Notes under the pieces: generated by a model
Database searches by the model: none
What the model was told of the DNA's origin: nothing
Seen by the model: only the letters and a program-made list of their open reading frames with translations
Part shown: positions 33,248 through 41,400 of the stretch, in pieces
How the letters are laid out: every line of letters starts with the position of its first letter
How positions within the stretch are numbered: position 1 is the stretch's first letter
Assembly: GCA_017551845.1 (NCBI GenBank)
Contig: JAFZKR010000017.1
Coordinates: 1-44,728 of the forward strand
Length of the DNA: 44,728 nt
Direction: 5' to 3'
Source of the DNA: Bacteroidaceae bacterium
Lineage (GTDB): Bacteria > Bacteroidota > Bacteroidia > Bacteroidales > Bacteroidaceae
Translations under genes and position numbers: made by a program

Positions 33248-33469
33248 ATGAAAGAGGACAAAGAAAATCTTGTATGCGTGTTCAAGGGCGAAGCTTTTGA
33301 AGCGGAGGTGGTAAGAGCCAGATTGGAATCCGCCGGCATACCGGCCATGATAATGAACAACTCCATGAGTGCCATATTTTCCACATATACGGTCATGGCT
33401 GGGCCTATCAGCGTATTGGTCAATTCTAAGGACGAACTTGAGGCACAAAGGATTCTTTCAGATAAATGA
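33248..33469 (+). CDS. DUF2007 domain protein (putative signal-transducing protein family)
   Basis: This small protein of 73 residues fits the DUF2007 family: ENLVCVFKGEAFEAEVVRARLESAGIPAMIMNN, then a Gly-Pro-Ile-Ser-Val-Leu-Val strand and a closing DELEAQRIL helix. The fold resembles PII-like or ferredoxin-like ligand binders, but no biochemical function is established. The longer frame from 33167 starts upstream of the predicted promoter and is rejected. Its stop overlaps the proB start (ATGA), so it is translationally coupled to proline synthesis and could influence it; this is inference. Confidence 0.85.
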   Translation: MKEDKENLVCVFKGEAFEAEVVRARLESAGIPAMIMNNSMSAIFSTYTVMAGPISVLVNSKDELEAQRILSDK

Positions 33470-34251
33470 CAAAGAGTATGAGGATAGCCATCAAGATAGG
33501 CAGTAATGTGCTTACACGTCCGGACGGACGTCTGGATATTTCACGCATGGCCTCACTGGTTGACCAGATAGCCGAACTGCACAATAACGGGACGGAAGTC
33601 CTGATAATCTCATCGGGTGCCGTTGCCTCAGGACGCGGGGCTCTACCTTATATAAAGGATGACAGCGTGACAAGCCGCCAGCTCTTCGCCGCTGTGGGCC
33701 AAGCCAAACTTATAGAACACTACTATAATCTCTTCCAAGAGTTTGGAATCACCGTGGGGCAGATTCTTACCACTAAAGAGAATTTCATGGACGAGACTCG
33801 TATGGCCAACCAGATGCGCTGTATGAAGGCCATGCTTGATAATAATGTGGTACCTGTTATCAACGAGAATGATACTGTGTCGGTGGAGGAACTCATGTTC
33901 ACTGATAATGACGAGCTGTCCGGACTTGTGGCCCGTATGATGAAGGTTGATGTGCTGGTCATATTGAGCAATGTGGACGGAGTATTTACAGGAGTTCCCG
34001 GTGAACCCGGATCAGAATTGATTCATGATGTGTTGCCTACGGATGACTATTCAGGATGTGTAGGTACAGCCAAGTCAAGTTTCGGACGAGGAGGGATGAT
34101 GAGCAAGATGAAGACCGCAGCCGGTGTGGCTCTTGACGGAATAGAGGTCCGTATTGCCGATGGCCGCCGTCAGAATGTACTCGCTGATGTGCTCAACAAT
34201 CCTGAGACAGCCCGCTGCACACGATTTATACCGTCAAAAAAGCAAAACTGA
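33466..34251 (+). CDS. proB: Glutamate 5-kinase
   Basis: This 261-residue enzyme performs the first step of proline synthesis, phosphorylating glutamate. It has the amino-acid-kinase fold with [57 protein letters not shown] and [13 protein letters not shown]. It ends soon after the kinase domain and so lacks the C-terminal PUA domain found in E. coli ProB (about 367 residues). The short form is known in several bacteria. It overlaps the DUF2007 gene by 4 bases and proA by 1. Confidence 0.96.
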   Translation: MTKSMRIAIKIGSNVLTRPDGRLDISRMASLVDQIAELHNNGTEVLIISSGAVASGRGALPYIKDDSVTSRQLFAAVGQAKLIEHYYNLFQEFGITVGQILTTKENFMDETRMANQMRCMKAMLDNNVVPVINENDTVSVEELMFTDNDELSGLVARMMKVDVLVILSNVDGVFTGVPGEPGSELIHDVLPTDDYSGCVGTAKSSFGRGGMMSKMKTAAGVALDGIEVRIADGRRQNVLADVLNNPETARCTRFIPSKKQN

Positions 34252-35495
34252 TGATAGACGATATCCTCAATTCACTTGTTGAAGCCTCATACTGCTTGCC
34301 TTTGGCCGGAGAGGAGCGTATATCGGCAGCCTTGAATGTTGTGGCCGATGCCATAGGCCGTGAATCGGACAGGCTTCTTGAAGCCAATGCCGCTGACTTG
34401 GCGCTCATGGAACGTGAGAACCCCATGTATGACAGGCTCATGCTTACCCCGGAAAGGCTTGACGGCATAGCCGGTGACATGCGTAAGGTTGCTGAACTGC
34501 CAAGTCCGGTAGGAAAGGTTATCGACGAGAGGATACGACCCAACGGAATGAAACTCACACGGGTACGTGTGCCGTTCGGCGTGATAGGAGTAATATACGA
34601 GGCTCGCCCTAATGTGAGTTTTGACGTGTTTTCGCTCTGCCTGAAATCCCGTAACGTATGTGCCTTGAAGGGCGGAAGCGATGCGTACAACTCGAACAGG
34701 GCCATTGTGGACCTTATTCAGGAGGAACTGGAGAAAGCGGGTATAGATCCGCATGTGGTGGAGCTTTTGCCTCCGGGACACGAGACTGCATCAGAACTGA
34801 TGCGTGCTGTGGGCAAGGTTGACCTGCTCATTCCACGCGGAAGTGCGAGGTTAATTAGTTCTGTACGGGAACAGGCACTCGTGCCGGTCATTGAAACCGG
34901 TGCCGGAGTGTGTCACACATATTTTGACTCGGAGGGCGACCTGGATAAGGGAAAATCTATAGTGTTCAACGCCAAGACACGTCGTGTGAGCGTATGCAAC
35001 GCATTGGACTCCCTCGTCATTCATGCGGACCGGCTACAGGACCTTCCGGAATTATGCAGTCCGCTGGCAGGCAAGGATGTTGTTATTGAAGCCGATGATG
35101 CCTCCTGGAGTGCCCTTGACGGGAAATATCCCGGAAACCTGCTTGAACATGCCGGTCCTGATAGTTTCGGAAAGGAGTTCCTTGCCTACCGCATGTCCAT
35201 AAAGAGTGTACGTTCATTCGATGAGGCAGTGGCACATATCCGCCGCTACACCTCCCGTCACAGTGAATGCATAATAACAGAGAATAAGGAGAAAGGTTCA
35301 CTGTTCCAGCAGTGTATCGATGCTGCTTGCGTCTATGTCAACGTATCTACGGCGTTCACTGACGGAGCACAGTTCGGACTCGGAGCGGAGATAGGCATCA
35401 GCACCCAGAAACTGCATGCCCGCGGCCCTATGGGACTGGAGGAACTGACCACTTACAAGTGGCTCATCAACGGTGACGGGCAGACAAGAAACTGA
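34251..35495 (+). CDS. proA: Glutamate-5-semialdehyde dehydrogenase
   Basis: This 414-residue NADPH-dependent enzyme reduces gamma-glutamyl phosphate, the second step of proline synthesis. It has the aldehyde-dehydrogenase-like motifs [28 protein letters not shown] and [12 protein letters not shown], the [11 protein letters not shown] region, and the catalytic-loop equivalent [14 protein letters not shown] with its Cys. The C-terminus reads [30 protein letters not shown]. Start ATG 34251 shares its A with the proB stop. argF' follows 22 bases later, linking proline and arginine synthesis. Confidence 0.97.
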   Translation: MIDDILNSLVEASYCLPLAGEERISAALNVVADAIGRESDRLLEANAADLALMERENPMYDRLMLTPERLDGIAGDMRKVAELPSPVGKVIDERIRPNGMKLTRVRVPFGVIGVIYEARPNVSFDVFSLCLKSRNVCALKGGSDAYNSNRAIVDLIQEELEKAGIDPHVVELLPPGHETASELMRAVGKVDLLIPRGSARLISSVREQALVPVIETGAGVCHTYFDSEGDLDKGKSIVFNAKTRRVSVCNALDSLVIHADRLQDLPELCSPLAGKDVVIEADDASWSALDGKYPGNLLEHAGPDSFGKEFLAYRMSIKSVRSFDEAVAHIRRYTSRHSECIITENKEKGSLFQQCIDAACVYVNVSTAFTDGAQFGLGAEIGISTQKLHARGPMGLEELTTYKWLINGDGQTRN

Positions 35496-35517
35496 TAATA
35501 AACAGAGTTGACACGAT

Positions 35518-36477
35518 ATGAGACATTTTACCGGAGTAAAGGATTTGGGCGACCTGCATCAGGCATTGCAGGAGGCCTTGGAAATCAAGAAAGAGAGATA
35601 CAGATACGTAGAGCTCGGAAGGAACAGGACGCTGCTCATGGTGTTCTTCAATTCGAGCCTTAGGACGCGCCTGAGTACCCAGAAAGCCGCCATGAATCTC
35701 GGCATGAATGTAATCGTGCTTGACGTTAACCAGGGTGCCTGGAAACTCGAAACTGAACGCGGGGTGGTTATGGACGGTGACAAATCCGAACATCTGCTTG
35801 AGGCAGTGCCCGTGATGGGTTGCTATTGCGATGTTATAGGTGTGCGCTCTTTCGCCCGTTTCGAGAGTCGCAAGGATGATTATGAGGAGAAGATACTGAA
35901 CCAGTTCATACAGTACTCCGGCCGTCCGGTCTTCTCCATGGAAGCTGCTACAGGGCATCCTCTCCAGAGTTTTGCTGACTGGATAACAATAGAGGAGCAC
36001 AAGACTGTGGAACGTCCCAAGGTGGTCATGACCTGGGCGCCTCATCCCAAAGCTCTGCCTCAGGCCGTACCCAACTCGTTTGCAGAGTGGATGGTGGCGG
36101 CCGGTTATGAGGTAGTCATCACCCATCCTGAAGGTTATGAGCTTGACAGTAAATACACCAAAGGAGCCAGGATTGAGTATAACCAGATGAAGGCTTTCGA
36201 GGGAGCCCATTTCATATATGCCAAGAACTGGTCAGTGGCAAGTCCGGACAATTACGGAAAGGTCCTGAACATGGACCGCAGTTGGACTGTGAGTGACCGT
36301 CAGATGGCAGTTACAGACAACGCATTCTTCATGCACTGCCTCCCGGTACGCCGCAACATGATTGTCACGGATGATGTGATAGAGAGCCCGCGCTCGCTTG
36401 TCATACCTGAGGCCGCTAACCGCGAAATATCGGCTACCGTAGTAATCAAGAAGATACTTGAAGGGCTGGGGGAGTGA
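35518..36477 (+). CDS. argF': N-succinyl- (or N-acetyl-) ornithine carbamoyltransferase
   Basis: This 319-residue transcarbamylase takes part in the acylated arginine pathway of Bacteroidota. It has the carbamoyl-phosphate loop FFNSSLRTRLST, the KLETERGVVMDGDKSEHLLEA segment, EAATGHPLQSFADW, VVMTWAPHPK, and the FMHCLPVRRNMIVTDDV motif. Its relation to the Bacteroides fragilis succinylornithine enzyme looks strong. The specificity position, Pro90 in that enzyme by my recollection and Glu in acetylornithine enzymes, is Ser90 here; a small non-acidic residue fits succinylornithine. It is last in the DUF2007-proB-proA unit. Confidence 0.92.
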   Translation: MRHFTGVKDLGDLHQALQEALEIKKERYRYVELGRNRTLLMVFFNSSLRTRLSTQKAAMNLGMNVIVLDVNQGAWKLETERGVVMDGDKSEHLLEAVPVMGCYCDVIGVRSFARFESRKDDYEEKILNQFIQYSGRPVFSMEAATGHPLQSFADWITIEEHKTVERPKVVMTWAPHPKALPQAVPNSFAEWMVAAGYEVVITHPEGYELDSKYTKGARIEYNQMKAFEGAHFIYAKNWSVASPDNYGKVLNMDRSWTVSDRQMAVTDNAFFMHCLPVRRNMIVTDDVIESPRSLVIPEAANREISATVVIKKILEGLGE

Positions 36478-36503
36478 TTTCCCGGATGCCTTTACAAACC
36501 GGT

Positions 36504-37145
36504 TCAGTAAGCCATTACCAGATTGTACTCCTTATCATAGCCGTGACTGCTAAGATAAATGGAGTCACCCTTTGAGAGACCGTAGTCATTTAGAGGGACG
36601 GAAAGATAAGCATTGAGAGTATAACCCTCCTCATCGCCGGCGGCATTGTGGTAAATCCTGAACTTCACTTTTTCGGGGTCATACACATGAACTACCTGGA
36701 ATTCGTGTGATGACTGTTCGTTGCTTACCTTCAGGCCTATCCTTATGTTGAGATATCCGCTCCCGGGATAAGCCAGTTCAATGTTGACAGGGTCGTTCAT
36801 CTCATTCCTGTGAGGGAATGTGTTTTCGTCTATTGCACGGTAATTGAGCTTGCCGTCAATCTTGCCGCAATAAGTAGGTATCATCTGGTCTATGCTGACC
36901 GATCCTGATTCCTTGAAAGTATAGGCGCATACCATCCTGTAAGTAGTGTCAGGACGCATTTTTTCACCTTTCTCACTCACCATATAGCTGTTGCCCATGT
37001 CATCGGTCATGACCGAAATATATCCTTCGGAGTCAGTATGGCAGTTCACGAATCCGGCTGATACGGCTTTTATAACCTCCACATCCTTGGAGCATGAGGC
37101 GAAAACAACGGTGAGGATAACAATAAGAAGAGCTGTCTTTTTCAT
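36504..37145 (-). CDS. NigD-like lipoprotein
   Basis: The product has 213 residues. A lipoprotein signal peptide (MKKTALLIVILTVVFASC, Cys at 18) is followed by two beta-rich domains matching my recollection of the NigD-like family: an OB-like N-terminal part (YISVMTDDMGNSYMVSEKGE) and a C-terminal sandwich with IELAYPGSGYLNIRIGLKVS and HVYDPEKVKFRIYHNA. NigD was named from a Prevotella nigrescin bacteriocin locus; the molecular role of family members is not known. No bacteriocin genes are nearby. It begins 2 bases after the acyltransferase stop and is last in a five-gene minus-strand unit. Confidence 0.82.
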   Translation of the reverse strand: MKKTALLIVILTVVFASCSKDVEVIKAVSAGFVNCHTDSEGYISVMTDDMGNSYMVSEKGEKMRPDTTYRMVCAYTFKESGSVSIDQMIPTYCGKIDGKLNYRAIDENTFPHRNEMNDPVNIELAYPGSGYLNIRIGLKVSNEQSSHEFQVVHVYDPEKVKFRIYHNAAGDEEGYTLNAYLSVPLNDYGLSKGDSIYLSSHGYDKEYNLVMAY

Positions 37146-37147
37146 AT

Positions 37148-38302
37148 TCAGAGTGCGTTTAGATAATTGATGAGCGGGTTAGCGTACATAGTGAGCATCC
37201 TTTCGCGCAGAAATTCCCGGTCGGGGTTGGGAATGGTGATGCGTGAAAGCTGTCCGGAAAGATATTCTTCGAATTCTTCTTTTTCTGATAGGGTATAGAA
37301 AGAGGCCTGCGAACCGTCGCCGCGAAGCATGTCGAGTGCTATCCTGTTGCAAGGATATATCCTGTATCCCCGGAAGATGTGTCTGTCAATGATTTCGGCC
37401 ACCTGATCCAGGAACCTGTTACGAGGAACAGCAGGATCAAGGGCTGCAATCTCGGCGTCTATGGGATCTGAAACCTGATAGTGAATGTGTCCCTTGTAAC
37501 CGAAAATACCGGTTTTCATATTCTCCAGATCGGCCTGCTCGCTCTTTACATAATCCGGATTGTCACGTTTGAGCTGGAACTCTTCGGCCTTGAGCCAGTC
37601 ACAAGGGTCATACTCGTAACTTATGGTGAGAGGCGTAATATGCAGGGACTGTAGCCTTTCGGAAAGAGTCATGTCATCGGGTCCGGACATAGCCAGCATC
37701 TTGAGCACGCTCTTCTGGGTGCGGTCATCGGAGTCTTTGGCGCGTCCTTCACGCTGGGCAAGCCACACCGGACTCTTCTTGTCGCGTATGACGAACCTTA
37801 TGTAAGCCGAAAGCTTCCTGGATGATTCCAACAACTCTGCTGCGGTTGCGGAGCGGTTCACTATGAAACTGCGGTTAAGACGTACCAAAGTCTCGATCCA
37901 AGGATGGATAAGCAGATTGTTACCTATTCCTATCTCTACCGATTTGTGATTGCCCATCAGCAGTATGTAATCCAGGAAAGCCGAGTCCAATACTATGTCG
38001 CGATGGTTTGAGAGATACAGGTAATCTTCCCGTCCACCGGCCGGAATGGAAATATTGTCCGTGAAACCCGTACATGCGTCATTAAGTATCTTGTTGAGGA
38101 AAGGATAAATCATGCCCAACTGAAAGCTGTTCACAGTCTTGAAGCGTCGGGTGTAGAGCTTGTGGGCCCAGATGGGCACACCCTTGAACAGTCCCTTGAT
38201 GACCTTCCTGAAATCAGGATCATCGAGAAGAGTAAGCACCGCACCGCGCACTTCATCATCCTCAAGGGAACGCATTTCTTCAAATTCGGCAGGTATGTCC
38301 AT
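37148..38302 (-). CDS. PlsB/PlsC-like glycerolipid acyltransferase
   Basis: This 384-residue membrane-associated acyltransferase is likely involved in phospholipid or ornithine/aminolipid acylation. The N-terminal third is helical. The catalytic block YLSNHRDIVLDSAFLDYIL has His100 followed by Asp102 and Asp106, so the usual HX4D spacing is not exact. VRLNRSFIVNRS and WLAQREGRAKDSDDRTQ correspond to acceptor-binding blocks II and III. ITPLTISYEYDPCDWLKAEE matches block IV. Substrate cannot be read. It lies 13 bases after ddl and 2 bases before the NigD-like gene. Confidence 0.82.
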   Translation of the reverse strand: MDIPAEFEEMRSLEDDEVRGAVLTLLDDPDFRKVIKGLFKGVPIWAHKLYTRRFKTVNSFQLGMIYPFLNKILNDACTGFTDNISIPAGGREDYLYLSNHRDIVLDSAFLDYILLMGNHKSVEIGIGNNLLIHPWIETLVRLNRSFIVNRSATAAELLESSRKLSAYIRFVIRDKKSPVWLAQREGRAKDSDDRTQKSVLKMLAMSGPDDMTLSERLQSLHITPLTISYEYDPCDWLKAEEFQLKRDNPDYVKSEQADLENMKTGIFGYKGHIHYQVSDPIDAEIAALDPAVPRNRFLDQVAEIIDRHIFRGYRIYPCNRIALDMLRGDGSQASFYTLSEKEEFEEYLSGQLSRITIPNPDREFLRERMLTMYANPLINYLNAL

Positions 38303-38315
38303 AGTTACAGGTTAT

Positions 38316-39296
38316 TTAGAAACTGTCCTCAATGATTTCGGTAAGAACATCAGTCAGAGACATCCCCGCAGCTTTTATCTGCTGAGGAATGAAACTGGTG
38401 GCAGTCATACCCGGAGTGGTGTTCACCTCAAGCAGGTTAATCTTGTCACCATCAGTAATGATATAGTCATTGCGGATAATACCGTGACATCCTATCAGGT
38501 CATAAATTCTTGCTGTGAGGTCCTGGATGCGGTCACGCAGGTCATCCGGGATGCGTGCAGGCGTAATCTCCTCCACCTTGCCGTTGTACTTGGCGTCATA
38601 GTCAAAGAAATCACTCTTGGGCACCACCTCTGTCACCGGAAGCTTCACCTCGCGACGGCATGTCTTGTAGTAACCGTTGGTCACCTCTGTACCCTGCATG
38701 AATGACTCGATCATTATCTCATTATTCTCCTTGAATGCCTCTTCAACGGCTGGGATTATCTGCTCACGGGTCTTGACCTTGGTGGTGCCAAAGCTTGAGC
38801 CGCCGTCAGTGGGCTTGATAAAGCATGGAAGCCCAACTTTCCTTATTATCTTGTCAGGATCCACGACATCGCCTTTACGCAGACGGCGTGAGTTGGCCAC
38901 ATTCACCTTACAGCTCTTCATGGTTTTGTTCAGCACGAACTTGTTGAACGTGAGGGCCGATGCCAGCACATCGCACGTGGAGAACGGGATACGCATAAGC
39001 CTGAGATAACCCTCGAACACGCCGTTCTCGCCGGGAGTGCCGTGAATCGTAATATAGGCATAGTCAAAAACAGTCTTGTGTCCGTTACATGTAAAACTGA
39101 AGTCATTACGGTCCACAGCGGCACGTGAGCCGTCGTTCAGGTGTACCTCCCAGCGCTTGCCTTCAATCTCCAGTATGTAAGGTTCATATCTCTCCTTGTC
39201 CATATTCTCAAGAAGAGTGGCTGCACTGCGCAGCGACACCGGGTTCTCACTGGAATCTCCTCCTGCAACAATTGCTATAATACGTTTTTTACTCAT
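38316..39296 (-). CDS. ddl: D-alanine--D-alanine ligase
   Basis: This 326-residue ATP-grasp enzyme makes the D-Ala-D-Ala end of the peptidoglycan stem peptide. Features are IIAIVAGGDSSENPVSLRSA, IHGTPGENGVFEGYLRLM (D-Ala binding), GLPCFIKPTDGGSSFGTTKV (ATP loop), FDYDAKYNGKVEEITPA with the Lys-Tyr omega-loop of D-Ala-specific ligases, and the metal/ATP site LLEVNTTPGMTATSFIPQQ. The omega-loop argues against a D-Ala-D-Lac ligase. It is the third gene of the PASTA-pseudouridine synthase-ddl unit, 16 bases after the synthase. Confidence 0.96.
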   Translation of the reverse strand: MSKKRIIAIVAGGDSSENPVSLRSAATLLENMDKERYEPYILEIEGKRWEVHLNDGSRAAVDRNDFSFTCNGHKTVFDYAYITIHGTPGENGVFEGYLRLMRIPFSTCDVLASALTFNKFVLNKTMKSCKVNVANSRRLRKGDVVDPDKIIRKVGLPCFIKPTDGGSSFGTTKVKTREQIIPAVEEAFKENNEIMIESFMQGTEVTNGYYKTCRREVKLPVTEVVPKSDFFDYDAKYNGKVEEITPARIPDDLRDRIQDLTARIYDLIGCHGIIRNDYIITDGDKINLLEVNTTPGMTATSFIPQQIKAAGMSLTDVLTEIIEDSF

Positions 39297-39312
39297 ATTT
39301 TAAACATATAAT

Positions 39313-40368
39313 CTACTGACTAGCATAACTCCTCCATTTTTCAACAAGAGCCTTCATGTCCGCCGGAAGCTCTGAGCTGAAGAACATCTCCTTCCCGCTT
39401 TGCGGATGAATGAAACCAAGAGTCATAGCGTGAAGCGCCTGACGCGGACAGAGCGCGAAACAGTTCTGTATGAACTGACGGTAGCGGCTCTCCGTAGTAC
39501 CCTTCAGTATCTGGTCTCCTCCATATCTCTCATCATTGAAGAGCGGATGCCCCAGATGCTTCATGTGAACCCTTATCTGATGTGTCCGTCCTGTCTCAAG
39601 TCGGCACTCCACAAGCGAAGTGTAACCGAACCTCTCGAGCACCGAATAGTGAGTCACCGCATGTTTCCCCACCTCCGGGTCAAATGAAACGGCCATCTGC
39701 AACCGGTCCTTGGGATTACGGGTTATCTGGCTCTCCACTGTACCCTCGGCCGGAACAGGTACACCCCATACAAGAGCCCTGTAAGCCCGTTTCGTGGTCT
39801 TCTCAAAGAACTGATGCCCAAGCGAGGTCTTGGCGTCGGGCGTCTTGGCCACCACCAACAGCCCGGACGTATCCTTGTCGATACGGTGGACTAGACCCAC
39901 CTGAGGACTGTTAGGATCATAGTCAGGATTATCCCTCAAGTGCCAGGCCACAGCATGCACCAGCGTCCCGTGAAAATTGCCGCAGCCCGGGTGAACCACC
40001 ATCCCGGCAGGCTTGTTGACCACCATCAGGCTGCTGTCCTCATAAACCACATCAAGAGGTATATCTTCCGGCGTGATTTCACTGCTGTAACGCGGGCGGT
40101 CCATCATGACCGTAATCACATCGAGAGGCTTGACTTTGTAGTTGCTTTTGACAGGACGGCCGTTCGCCATCACCATCCCGGCATCGGCGGCCTTCTGGAT
40201 ACGGTTCCGGGAGGCGTGCTCCAGATGGTCGAAAAGGAACTTGTCAACCCTGAGCAATGACTGCCCCTTGTCGGCCACAACCCGGAAATGCTCGAACAGT
40301 TCCGCCTGATCCGATATGGGCTCAAGATCGTCAAGTGACTCCTCAATCTCCTCCTCAAGGTCAATCAT
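39313..40368 (-). CDS. RluA/RluD-family pseudouridine synthase
   Basis: This 351-residue enzyme isomerises uridines in rRNA or tRNA. An acidic N-terminal extension (about 1-20) precedes an S4 RNA-binding domain (LLRVDKFLFDHLEHASRNRIQKAADAGMV). The catalytic domain follows with VVNKPAGMVVHPGCGNFHGTLVHA and LVHRIDKDTSGLLVVAKT, whose Asp164 is the nucleophile, then LETGRTHQIRVHMKHLGHP. The S4 domain and motifs fit RluD (23S helix 69) best, but target sites are not certain by reading. It overlaps the PASTA gene by 4 bases. Confidence 0.92.
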   Translation of the reverse strand: MIDLEEEIEESLDDLEPISDQAELFEHFRVVADKGQSLLRVDKFLFDHLEHASRNRIQKAADAGMVMANGRPVKSNYKVKPLDVITVMMDRPRYSSEITPEDIPLDVVYEDSSLMVVNKPAGMVVHPGCGNFHGTLVHAVAWHLRDNPDYDPNSPQVGLVHRIDKDTSGLLVVAKTPDAKTSLGHQFFEKTTKRAYRALVWGVPVPAEGTVESQITRNPKDRLQMAVSFDPEVGKHAVTHYSVLERFGYTSLVECRLETGRTHQIRVHMKHLGHPLFNDERYGGDQILKGTTESRYRQFIQNCFALCPRQALHAMTLGFIHPQSGKEMFFSSELPADMKALVEKWRSYASQ

Positions 40369-40991
40369 AGACCGTCATCAAAGAAATCGTATTCAACTAT
40401 CATGGTTGAGTCGGACTCCTCAGCACCCTTCACATTATTGCCGTTGCCCACCACGATGGTAAGCAGTGACCCCTCCGGCAGTTCAGTGCCTGCAGCTACA
40501 GTGGAGCCTTGATGCCTTATCTCATATACCCAATCCAGATCGCCGTCTATCCTTATGGGGTCAGTAAGCCGGAACCCCTCTATTCTCAGCTTGGATTCCG
40601 CAGCACGGAGCGAGCTGTTGTCGGCCACATCGGGAATAACCCTCATGGGCTCCTTTCCGGAGTTTAAAGTAAGATAAATCGTCCTTCCGTCTTTCACATG
40701 TGCTCCGGCCACCGGCTGCTGCTTGATAACAGCTCCGGGTTCCATATCCTTGTCATATTGGAAGTCCGTAACTTCAGCCTTGAGCTTCCAGGTGGAAAGA
40801 GCCGATTCGGCCTCCTCCTCAGTCATGCCGGTCACATCCGGGACGGAAATGTACTGCCCGTGGCGGGTATAGGTGTTCAACCAGCGGAAAGTGACAGTTA
40901 TGGTTAGTACGGTAAGTACGGCCATAACAAGAATATTGATGAGAATTATTCCTATTGCCCGTTTCTTGCCTTTATTGTTCTTACTATTCAT
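40365..40991 (-). CDS. Membrane-anchored PASTA-domain protein
   Basis: The protein has 208 residues: a short basic N-terminus, one transmembrane helix (about 12-37, AIGIILINILVMAVLTVLTI) and a periplasmic part with two PASTA domains (ISVPDVTGMTEEEAESAL through IYLTLNSG; IPDVADNSSLRAAESKLRIEG through LTIVVGNG), then an acidic tail. PASTA domains bind or sense peptidoglycan fragments or beta-lactam-like ligands; there is no kinase or transpeptidase domain here. Start ATG 40991 is used because the longer frame begins upstream of the promoter at 41015-41022. It heads an operon with the pseudouridine synthase and ddl, supporting a cell-wall role. Confidence 0.9.
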   Translation of the reverse strand: MNSKNNKGKKRAIGIILINILVMAVLTVLTITVTFRWLNTYTRHGQYISVPDVTGMTEEEAESALSTWKLKAEVTDFQYDKDMEPGAVIKQQPVAGAHVKDGRTIYLTLNSGKEPMRVIPDVADNSSLRAAESKLRIEGFRLTDPIRIDGDLDWVYEIRHQGSTVAAGTELPEGSLLTIVVGNGNNVKGAEESDSTMIVEYDFFDDGL

Positions 40992-41014
40992 ATTAGTAAT
41001 ATCTGTTTTGAACG

Positions 41015-41022
41015 CAAAGATA
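41015..41022 (-). promoter_or_regulatory. -7 element of the PASTA-to-NigD operon
   Basis: The minus strand reads TATCTTTG followed by C, about 23 bases before the ATG at 40991. Confidence 0.55.
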
Positions 41023-41179
41023 ATGCAAACCGACTGGAGAAAAAACAAGCTGCATGTTTTTTACTTGTCAAAAATTGTCCTTCCTTCTCAATTTCAAAGA
41101 TATCAATACACCTTATTATTATTTAACAGCTTTTTTCTATTTTCCTGTTCATTTAGTGCTATTAACCTTTAATTGGTAT

Positions 41180-41230
41180 TGTTTTGCGTTATATCTACAG
41201 TGCTATATTTAAAAAAAGATAACCAAAACA
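41180..41230. repeat. Interrupted inverted repeat upstream of the SusC-like promoter
   Basis: TGTTTTG (41180-41186) plus TTAT (41189-41192) are complementary to ATAA (41219-41222) plus CAAAACA (41224-41230), enclosing 26 bases. The right arm abuts the expected -33 region of the -7 element at 41253. It could be an activator or repressor site. Confidence 0.4.
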
Positions 41231-41252
41231 GTGAACGATACTAAAAAAGTGT

Positions 41253-41260
41253 TATCTTTG
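41253..41260 (+). promoter_or_regulatory. -7 element of the SusC/SusD-like pair
   Basis: TATCTTTG followed by C. The predicted leader is about 135 bases long. TTGCCC (41258-41263) and GGGCAA (41272-41277) form an inverted repeat over the start region. Confidence 0.6.
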
Positions 41261-41290
41261 CCCCATTAAAAGGGCAATATATTACAAAGA

Positions 41291-41330
41291 GTGTATAAAA
41301 TAACTATTTTTATACGCAATTTGTTTTTTT
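41291..41330 (+). terminator. Hairpin with T-run in the SusC leader, possible attenuator
   Basis: GTGTATAAAA (41291-41300) pairs with TTTTATACGC (41308-41317), 10 bp with one G-U and a 7-base loop. An almost pure T stretch (41320-41330, one G) begins 3 bases later. The form is that of a weak, A+T-rich intrinsic terminator 70 bases before the start codon. Confidence 0.45.
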
Positions 41331-41400
41331 GCACGAAAGTAGTATGTTTTATCGGTTGGAACTATTAACTAACATATTGTCAAACAAAAAACTCTTATTT

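Larger units (their letters stand above)
40992..41400. other. 409-bp A+T-rich divergent intergenic region upstream of the SusC-like gene
   Basis: No gene is supported here. It holds the divergent -7 elements of the PASTA operon (41015-41022) and the SusC-like gene (41253-41260). It also has an interrupted inverted repeat (41180-41192 with 41219-41230), a direct repeat AGTGCTAT (41155 and 41199), and a hairpin plus T-run inside the SusC leader (41291-41330). Composition is clearly more A+T-rich than the flanking minus-strand operon. Confidence 0.8.

Noticed and set aside
36504..37145. Bacteriocin immunity function for the NigD-like gene
   Set aside because: No nigrescin-like or other bacteriocin genes are nearby; only family resemblance to NigD is supported.
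40992..41400. Invertible (phase-variable) promoter before the SusC-like gene
   Set aside because: Phase-variable promoters need inverted repeats on both sides of the -7 element. The repeat found (41180-41230) lies wholly upstream of it, and no recombinase gene is in view.
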